Source: Acidimicrobiales bacterium
GTDB lineage: Bacteria > Actinomycetota > Acidimicrobiia > Acidimicrobiales > JABEUL01
Direction: 5' to 3'
NCBI GenBank assembly: GCA_013044465.1
Contig: JABEUL010000063.1
Coordinates: 1-12,060 of the forward strand
Length of the DNA stretch: 12,060 nucleotides
Below, one piece after another: positions 7,658-12,060 of this stretch. The stretch's first letter is position 1, and the number at the start of each line of letters is the position of its first letter. The notes beneath the pieces were generated by a model. The model did not search any database. It was not told the origin of the DNA and worked only from the letters and a program-made list of their open reading frames with translations. The translations under genes and the position numbers were made by a program.

Positions 7658-8573
7658 AAAAGCGGAGACAGTAGGGAACATCCAGCGTCTGGTGATCGAC
7701 TTGTGTTTGGGTGCTTGGGCAGAACTCGGAGTCTCAAGCTGGGCACGAACCCATCAAAACTGGGCCGTTGACCCTGAACCCCTCGTTATCTTCACAGCCG
7801 GATTTGCCAAGAGTGATCCACGTCTTCGCGACGAAGCCATTGATTGGTGTATTCGCAATTGGCGTCATCTCTCCCAAGTCCGGTTACGGAACATTTTGAA
7901 GTGTCAATCCAATGAACTACTCAGTGAGTGGGGGCCTTTTGCCGCTACCGTCAATGTTCATGCTGGCATTCGGTGGCCACTGGCAACAACCGAACTCCCC
8001 TACAAAAAAACGGGACGCACGAATTTGCGCCCTCTAACTGAACCCTCGCTGGTTCTATTGCGTATGCGGGAAATGTTCGGGCTTGGTGCCCGTTCGGAAA
8101 TTCTGCGCTACTTCTTATTTCATCCAAGCGATCGGGTCACCGCTGCGATGCTCTCCGAGGTGACAAGTTACGCCAAGCGCAATGTCGCAGAAGCATGCGA
8201 CGCCTTGGTACAGGCTGGCTTACTATCAGCAAGGCTAATTGGGAACCGCTATTACTACTCGATCGCTCGCGCAGAGCGGCTCGCTGACTTCGTGGGTGCA
8301 ATCCCTCTTATTGTTCCTAACGGGAATGCCCTCCTCCGCGTTGCTAGTGCAATTTTCCGAGTCGCAAGCTTAGCGAACGAAGTCTCTGATGACGTGCTCG
8401 TCGTTGAAGTGCGCAATGTTGTGGCCGAAATCGAGAATGATCTGGACACGCTCGATATCGGAGGGCTAAAGCCGCTCCATGGTGCTGCCATTCTCGGAGA
8501 GTGGAGCGTGTGGAGCTCCGAAGTGGCGCGCTGCTTAGCGTCCGGCATTTGGCCAACAACGCCTTCTGGATAA
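7644..8573 (+). CDS. Winged-helix DNA-binding protein paired with the DUF6036-like gene
   Basis: A 309-residue soluble protein. Residues 20-100 form an N-terminal domain with WAVDPEPLVIFTAGFAKSDP (40-59) and LRDEAIDWCI (61-70), a pattern I associate with actinobacterial regulators beside DUF6036-type nucleotidyltransferases. Residues about 146-212 read as a winged helix: SEILRYFLFHPSDRVTAAML, then SYAKRNVAEACDALVQAGLL as recognition helix and following helix, and a wing LIGNRYYYSI. The helical C-terminal 100 residues are unassigned. In AbiE-type modules a winged-helix protein is the antitoxin and autorepressor of a nucleotidyltransferase toxin. The fold pairing is the same here, but the gene order is reversed and homology to AbiEi is not demonstrated. 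It overlaps the upstream gene by 14 bases and ends 22 bases from the convergent MNT gene. Confidence 0.72.
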   Translation: MANSRKAETVGNIQRLVIDLCLGAWAELGVSSWARTHQNWAVDPEPLVIFTAGFAKSDPRLRDEAIDWCIRNWRHLSQVRLRNILKCQSNELLSEWGPFAATVNVHAGIRWPLATTELPYKKTGRTNLRPLTEPSLVLLRMREMFGLGARSEILRYFLFHPSDRVTAAMLSEVTSYAKRNVAEACDALVQAGLLSARLIGNRYYYSIARAERLADFVGAIPLIVPNGNALLRVASAIFRVASLANEVSDDVLVVEVRNVVAEIENDLDTLDIGGLKPLHGAAILGEWSVWSSEVARCLASGIWPTTPSG

Positions 8574-8595
8574 GAGATCAATCTCCAGTCGCTGG

Positions 8596-8895
8596 TCAAA
8601 GTGACCTCGCATCAGCTAAAATTTGGTCACGAGTTCTCACAGTTAGTTCTTCTTCTGTCACAATGCTGACAGATCGCCCTATGAGTACTCCAAGTTCATC
8701 GGTGAGCCTTACAAGATCGAAAAGTGACCGACCCGGATCGAAATCCACCAAGAAATCTACATCGCTTGTAGCCGTAGCGTCTCCTCTCGCGACAGATCCG
8801 TAGACACGCAGATTTCGGGCCCCGTGCCGTAATGCGATCGCCGATATCTCCTCACGGCGTGCTTGAATCACTTCGAAGTCTGGCGTTGATTTCAT
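8596..8895 (-). CDS. MNT-domain nucleotidyltransferase (MntA-like antitoxin), no HEPN partner
   Basis: A 99-residue minimal nucleotidyltransferase, the usual length for MNT antitoxins of HEPN/MNT toxin-antitoxin pairs, where MntA adds AMP to the HEPN ribonuclease. The catalytic motif GS-x10-D-x-D is complete: RVYGSVARGDATATSDVDFL (30-49) with G33, S34, D45 and D47. Normally a third acidic residue follows in a strand such as G-R-K-V-D-L-V-T; here that segment is GRSVSIVT (73-80), with Ser77 at the expected Asp. The C-terminal RTRDQILADARSL is typical. No HEPN (DUF86) gene is present on either side: the next gene downstream is convergent after 22 bases, and the 190 bases upstream contain no ORF. 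No Shine-Dalgarno is visible; a TACAAT (8919-8914) lies 18 bases before the ATG, so the mRNA may be nearly leaderless. Confidence 0.88.
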   Translation of the reverse strand: MKSTPDFEVIQARREEISAIALRHGARNLRVYGSVARGDATATSDVDFLVDFDPGRSLFDLVRLTDELGVLIGRSVSIVTEEELTVRTRDQILADARSL

Positions 8896-9086
8896 ATTAT
8901 TAGTGGCAACAACATTGTAATTTTTCTTCTTGGACTGATTTTAATGTACAACACCCTAGGTTGGACTTTCCACACTCCAAGCATGAAATCTTCTGTCTAA
9001 AATTTCCAACGTTTAGAATAATCTAACCAACAATGCAATTTCACGTAATACCTGAACTTCATAAGTCATTATTTAACTCCGGCCAC

Positions 9087-9893
9087 CTAGGCGTTTTTGT
9101 TGGACCAAGCAGTGACCACGCCTAAGGGACTGCTCGGCAACCCGCTTTGTCCTACGTTGCCTGGGAATATGGAAGTTGGGTGCATTTCAATATCGGAGTG
9201 TTCAATGTCAGACCACTGGTCACCCCCGGATCCCGAAGGCGTCACACCATCGCCAACCACATCTAAAGAGCATGAGGCCATTTTATTGCCACCCGACTTA
9301 CTTACCTGAGGTACTACAGCATCATACCTTCCGCCCATGAACAGTCCGTTTGGCGGAGTTGGGTTTACCTGAGCACCAAAAATACTCACATTACCCGGCA
9401 AAGGTGTTCCGTCTTTCGATAAAAATGCAAAATAACAGTCGCCATTGTAACTGGAATAGGCCGACATAATAACTTCCTGGCAATCATCCATGTGTTTCAG
9501 TTTCGCATCAAAAGTGCAATCAGTTGCCACTATGGATACCGTGTTCAGACCCGACGAGGAAGTTGGCCCAAATTTCGAGTCGGCAATATAATGAATTGCC
9601 GGATCCATTTTCGACACTTCAGTGTAAAACGAACTTCCGTCATGCCCCGAATCGCCATATGATCCACCGTCAATGGTGTATCGGCTATTTGCACTAATGA
9701 TCGAATTCGATATGTCTTGTTCAGCCTGATATCGAAGATTACTATGAATAGGAAAGGTTGGTTGACCGACCAAGGTGTTCCCTTTTGGATCTGGGAGCAA
9801 ATAATGTATCGCCACGCTAGCAATTGAGAGTGTAACGAGAGCACTACTTATGATCAAAACCATAATCGCCGATTGACTCAATTTTGTTTTCAT
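9087..9893 (-). CDS. Pilin-like membrane-anchored or secreted protein
   Basis: A 268-residue protein with a short basic start, one hydrophobic segment (about 8-32) and a long Ser/Gly/Asp-rich exported domain. A stretch from ISNSIISANSRYTIDGGSYG (61-80), through the paired-Cys region DCTFDAKLKHMDDC (125-138), to GDCYFAFLSKDGTPL (151-165) resembles the post-helix part of actinobacterial type IV pilin-like proteins. There are four Cys (126, 138, 153, 208), which could form two disulfides outside the cell. No GFTLIE-type prepilin cleavage site is present, so it may be a signal-anchored surface protein rather than an assembled pilin. The ATG is preceded by AAAGG at 8 bases. It is not in an obvious operon; the debris upstream and the MNT gene 191 bases downstream give no functional link. 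Confidence 0.65.
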   Translation of the reverse strand: MKTKLSQSAIMVLIISSALVTLSIASVAIHYLLPDPKGNTLVGQPTFPIHSNLRYQAEQDISNSIISANSRYTIDGGSYGDSGHDGSSFYTEVSKMDPAIHYIADSKFGPTSSSGLNTVSIVATDCTFDAKLKHMDDCQEVIMSAYSSYNGDCYFAFLSKDGTPLPGNVSIFGAQVNPTPPNGLFMGGRYDAVVPQVSKSGGNKMASCSLDVVGDGVTPSGSGGDQWSDIEHSDIEMHPTSIFPGNVGQSGLPSSPLGVVTAWSNKNA

Positions 9894-10165
9894 CTCATTA
9901 GCCTTTCTTGTGCGTTTTAAATCAGTATTGCGTCCCGAGTACAGAACTTCACTGCATTTTACTTCCTAAACCTTAAGTCGCCAAAGAAACAGAATTTTGC
10001 CGAAGTTTTGATTTTAACGTGTACTGCCAAGAAGTCAGCTTTTCCATTAGTTTTCTTATCGCAGACCAGCCTAGAAGTAATTTCTTGTAGAACTGAATTC
10101 CAAGATCGCCTCGTTCCATAACTCGGTTAGGTTCAATGGAGCCTAGAACGATTCCCCAGAATTTC

Positions 10166-10180
10166 TTACTGTCACAGTAA
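10166..10180. repeat. 15-base palindrome TTACTGT-C-ACAGTAA
   Basis: A perfect 7-1-7 palindrome of the shape of a dimeric-regulator operator. It is about 270 bases upstream of the pilin-like gene's start, which is rather far, and it coincides with the frame change in the proposed pseudogene. Function is unknown. Confidence 0.35.
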
Positions 10181-10560
10181 CGCTACATCAGGACTCGTAG
10201 AATTTTCAGTCTTATCTTTTTCAACTGAACAATCATCATTCTGTTGAATATGACTTCGGTCTAAACACTCTAGAGCTTGTCTTTCCTCCAGATCTAGCCC
10301 AGTAAGGAGCTTTGACGCTTAAGCGGAAATTACGCAACCTGATTGAAAATCACATACCCATAAAATTTCATCTGCAGACTCATCCACTACTAGCACAATA
10401 GTCTCACTGTGTTTATAAAGCACTTAAAGTAAGGCGTTCCATAGTTGCAAAAATTCGACTTCTTTGTTCTCAATCGGCAATTCCAATACGAAGTTGTGAA
10501 TACTTAGAATACCAGCTCATTCCGATTTGTTTGCACCTAAGAAGCTCCATCATGCCTATT

Positions 10561-10582
10561 GGTCCAAGACAACGCTTGGACC
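10561..10582. repeat. Hairpin with perfect 8-base stem
   Basis: GGTCCAAG and CTTGGACC are separated by ACAACG; beyond a two-base bulge, ATTG and CAAT extend the pairing. There is no T-run on either strand, so it is not an obvious intrinsic terminator. It may be a mobile-element end or a chance structure. Confidence 0.3.
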
Positions 10583-10809
10583 GCAATCCGCTTTTACCAC
10601 AAAGTGAGCCTTTAAGCTGTTATAAAAGTCATAGCGAAATTCTTCCAACGACTCCGTGCGGCCTCCGCATAGCCATCGCCGCATATATGAATCTTCGTGA
10701 ATCAATTGCTAGAAAGCTTCGACATCTCTCGGAGTTGGGATTCGAAGGCGTACTATGGCATTGGAAAAGCTATGTCCAAAACGACGCAGTCCCCGATTAT
10801 TTCAACATC

Positions 10810-11307
10810 CTAAGGAAAAATATTTACAGTCGGAGAAATGCCAGCGAGTGAGTCAGTTTCTGTCGCACCAAAGCTCGAGAGATCAGGTGGGTGCTCCATG
10901 ATGCCTGAGTCAGTGGAATCTCCAGTAGTCTTGTCAACAATGAGCACTATCGCATTCCAAGTTTTTGGCCGATGGTTTCCCCTCATCCCTCCACTGTATG
11001 AAAAGGTTCCAAGGATCGATAGAACATATACCGGATCACTACTTGAACCAGCAGCAGTAAATCCAAATTTGGACCAAGCTGCTCCTCGGTTGGTGGCAAC
11101 CCAAGTAACTTCAGTTGGTGTTCTGTCACCAGCTCTGGCTGCCGCGTTTACAGCCAGCTGGTCGATTTCAGATTGAAGTGGACTCGGTGACGCATGAGCT
11201 ACGTAAGCAATATTTCTCCATGGTGACATAATTGTTATTACTGAAATTGAAATAATTACTGTGATCGCAAGAAGTAACCATTTGCGCAACTCGAAGAATC
11301 TAAACAT
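10810..11307 (-). CDS. Secreted or signal-anchored protein of unknown function
   Basis: A 165-residue exported protein. The N-terminus MFRFFELRKW is followed by a strongly hydrophobic segment (about 11-28) and, further on, VAHAS, a possible signal-peptidase site around residues 37-40. The mature part has no Cys. It contains DRTPTEVTWVATNRGAAW, a strand-rich core DPVYVLSILGTFSY, then WNAIVLIVDKTTGDSTDSG and HPPDLSSFG. That last pattern, a strand ending in V-D-x-x-T-G and then P-P-D-L-S-x-x-G, is one I have seen in small actinobacterial secreted proteins without a function. The frame also allows a GTG three codons earlier (11316), but AGGAGG at 11319-11324 is only 2 bases from that GTG and 11 from the ATG at 11307, so the ATG is preferred. 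It appears to be a single gene. Confidence 0.7.
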   Translation of the reverse strand: MFRFFELRKWLLLAITVIISISVITIMSPWRNIAYVAHASPSPLQSEIDQLAVNAAARAGDRTPTEVTWVATNRGAAWSKFGFTAAGSSSDPVYVLSILGTFSYSGGMRGNHRPKTWNAIVLIVDKTTGDSTDSGIMEHPPDLSSFGATETDSLAGISPTVNIFP

Positions 11308-11318
11308 AGCAACCACTT

Positions 11319-11324
11319 CCTCCT
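11319..11324 (-). promoter_or_regulatory. Shine-Dalgarno AGGAGG that favours the ATG start
   Basis: A perfect AGGAGG lies upstream of the secreted-protein gene. Its distance rules against the GTG at 11316 (2 bases) and favours the ATG at 11307 (11 bases; 9 if counted from AGGAGGAA). Confidence 0.65.
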
Positions 11325-11420
11325 AAGTTCCGACTGAAAACTTCCTTCGGTCAGAGCTGGATGTCCAATCAAAGTATACATCGACACCACCTAGAAATCA
11401 ATGCCAGAACCCAGAATTGA

Positions 11421-11783
11421 CGTACGTCCATAAATATTACGAGCCAAATCAGGCTAAGCCGATGTCAAGTGGATAAAGCAGGCGTAGGGAGGGCTGCTGA
11501 GTTACCCGTGCCAGTTCTTGTTGAACTTTGTAAACTAGCTGAAGAAAATTCATCCTAGAATAAAGTTATCGAATTTAACTAGCTGCTTGGTATGGGGGTT
11601 TGACGAAGTGAATTTTCAGGACATAATAAAAGCGATATTGAAACATTTGAGCAAACTGCGAAGTTGATTGAACTCTAGTTAAGATAATTAATGGAAACAG
11701 AGAAAACAGGGCTTACGCAATTCCACTTATATGACCTTCGTCATACCGGCAACACCGGGGCTGCCACAACTGGCGCTTCAACT
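11421..11783 (+). pseudogene. Decayed tyrosine recombinase (phage/ICE-type integrase), catalytic-domain remnant
   Basis: Two recognisable blocks lie in the same plus-strand frame. The first (11472-11555) reads DKAGVGRAAELPVPVLVEL and on to KLAEENSS; it resembles the integrase strand/helix block (K-x-K-A-G-x-R-x-V-x-L-P, then L-V-E-x-L). The second (11691-11783) reads TGLTQFHLYDLRHTGNT and then AATTGAST; this is the box II region with its catalytic Arg, as in the common Y/H-D-L-R-H-T-G-N-T-L-A-A-x-T-G-A-S. The roughly 55 codons between the blocks fit an intact integrase, but that interval contains five in-frame stops (TAG 11556, TAG 11580, TGA 11601, then TAG and TAA before 11691). The box III His and the nucleophile Tyr are missing: similarity ends at 11783, where the IS3-type fragment begins. 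No tRNA or att site was found nearby. Confidence 0.8.
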
Positions 11784-11921
11784 TGCATCTACTCCTAAAT
11801 CCGTACATACGAACCTAAAAAATAGAGGAGAATATGTGCATGGAAAACAAGAAGAAGTCAAAGCCTTCCTTTCAGCCTGAATTCAGGGCTGATGCTGTGA
11901 GCCTTGTTAAATCAAGTTCAT
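11784..11921 (+). mobile_element. Truncated IS3-type orfA, copy 2
   Basis: This is the better-preserved copy of the segment at 6797-6933. A leader CTCCTAAATCCGTACAT and ribosome site TAGAGGAGAAT precede an ATG at 11834. The frame reads MCMENKKKSKPSFQPEF and then RADAVSLVKSSS, the typical start of IS3-family OrfA; it then runs on for four foreign codons to a stop at 11933-11935. Similarity to copy 1 ends at 11921, and the sequence that follows belongs to istB. On the left the element abuts the integrase remnant, whose frame runs into the leader and stops at 11796. No OrfB and no full inverted repeats are present, so the fragment is inactive. Confidence 0.75.
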
Positions 11922-12060
11922 GTCTACGGCTTTAAGGGGCAGATGCACTACAGCTCTTGGTCACATTGCTTGTCGTCGTCGTTACAAAGTTCACTTTGAA
12001 AGGGCCGAAAGGCTATTTAAGAGATTGAATGTCGGTCGTTTAGATGGCACTATAGAAAAC
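11920..12060 (+). pseudogene. istB: istB fragment lacking Walker A, runs off right edge
   Basis: The frame from 11920 to the window end contains TTALGHIACRRRRYKVHFER and then AERLFKRLNVGRLDGT. This matches the IstB segment after the P-loop (A-T-A-L-G-H-I-A-x-R-R-R-Y-x-V-H-F-x-R-A-x-x-L-x-K-R-L). The Walker A G-T-G-K-T that should stand just before TTALGH is reduced to RGRCT, with apparently two codons lost, and nothing of the N-terminal domain or istA lies upstream: the IS3 fragment is joined directly. The frame is still open at the edge, so the distal part may be longer. Without an ATP-binding loop and a proper start it should be non-functional. It is the same family as the remnant at 1-291 but points the other way. 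Confidence 0.8.

Larger units (their letters stand above)
9973..10619 (-). pseudogene. Probable decayed gene of unknown function
   Basis: The minus strand carries a run of protein-like reading frame that changes frame and contains stops. Segment one (10619-10473, 49 codons) includes GPIGMMELLRCKQIGMSWYS. Segment two (10516-10175) includes HNFVLELPIENKEVEFLQLW, SETIVLVVDESADEILWVCD and SKLLTGLDLEERQALECLDR, with in-frame TAA codons at 10424-10426 and 10319-10321 and a TGA at 10172-10174. Segment three (10182-9976, 69 codons, stop at 9973) includes KKFWGIVLGSIEPNRVMERG and GIQFYKKLLLGWSAIRKLME. Adjacent segments overlap at their ends, as a gene with a few frameshifts would. I do not recognise the family. 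Chance open frames in A+T-rich DNA remain possible, though three in tandem on one strand is more than I would expect. Confidence 0.4.

Noticed and set aside
8255..8599. 114-codon minus-strand open frame
   Set aside because: It is antisense to the end of the winged-helix gene, Ser/Arg/Thr-rich as expected of a shadow frame, and overlaps the better supported MNT stop region.
10531..10851. Plus-strand 106-codon open frame, protein-like near its end (ESIARKLRHLSELGFEGVLW)
   Set aside because: It starts with TTG without a ribosome site, overlaps the 3' end of the convergent secreted-protein gene by 42 bases, lies partly antisense to the proposed pseudogene, and matches nothing I know. It cannot be excluded as a gene remnant.
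11419..11428. Perfect 10-base palindrome GACGTACGTC
   Set aside because: A palindrome of this size is expected several times by chance in 12 kb, and no promoter or gene start is associated with it.
11533..11585. Direct repeat AACTAGCTG (11533-11541 and 11577-11585), considered as an attachment or target duplication
   Set aside because: Nine bases, 44 apart, both inside the decayed integrase; nothing between them looks like an inserted element.

Overview
The window looks like accessory, heavily remodelled chromosomal DNA from a bacterium of moderate to low G+C, probably an actinobacterium. That lineage call is an inference. It rests on the style of the integrase remnant (a DLRHTGNT box followed by AATTGAST), the actinobacterial flavour of the large YfhO-like and GT-C membrane proteins, and the secreted protein types. 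I found no rRNA, tRNA or CRISPR array.

Layout, left to right. Bases 1-291 are a decayed, 5'-truncated istB (IS21-family helper ATPase) on the minus strand that runs off the left edge. Bases 425-6464 are a tight three-gene minus-strand operon of polytopic membrane proteins: a GT87-like mannosyltransferase, a second GT-C-type protein and a YfhO-family protein. They probably move lipid-linked sugars onto a surface glycan or glycoprotein. Bases 6465-7099 carry no intact gene but hold the first copy of a truncated IS3-type orfA. Bases 7100-8895 form a more G+C-rich island: a plus-strand pair (DUF6036/AbiEii-like nucleotidyltransferase plus winged-helix protein, overlapping start and stop) that converges on a minus-strand MNT nucleotidyltransferase with no HEPN partner. 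This is the best candidate for an uncharacterised toxin-antitoxin or defence-like module.

Bases 9087-9893 and 10810-11307 encode two minus-strand secreted or membrane-anchored proteins; the first is pilin-like. Between them, 9973-10619 holds stretches of protein-like reading frame broken by stops and frame changes, probably a decayed gene I cannot name. From 11421 to the right edge is a junkyard of mobile-element pieces: a decayed tyrosine recombinase, then a second copy of the IS3 orfA fragment, then an istB fragment lacking its Walker A motif that runs off the right edge.

The two window edges therefore carry istB remnants pointing outward in opposite directions, and two IS3 orfA fragments cut at the same codon sit about 5 kb apart. 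Together these suggest repeated insertion, recombination and decay around the nucleotidyltransferase island and the secreted-protein genes, while the glycosyltransferase operon has stayed intact.
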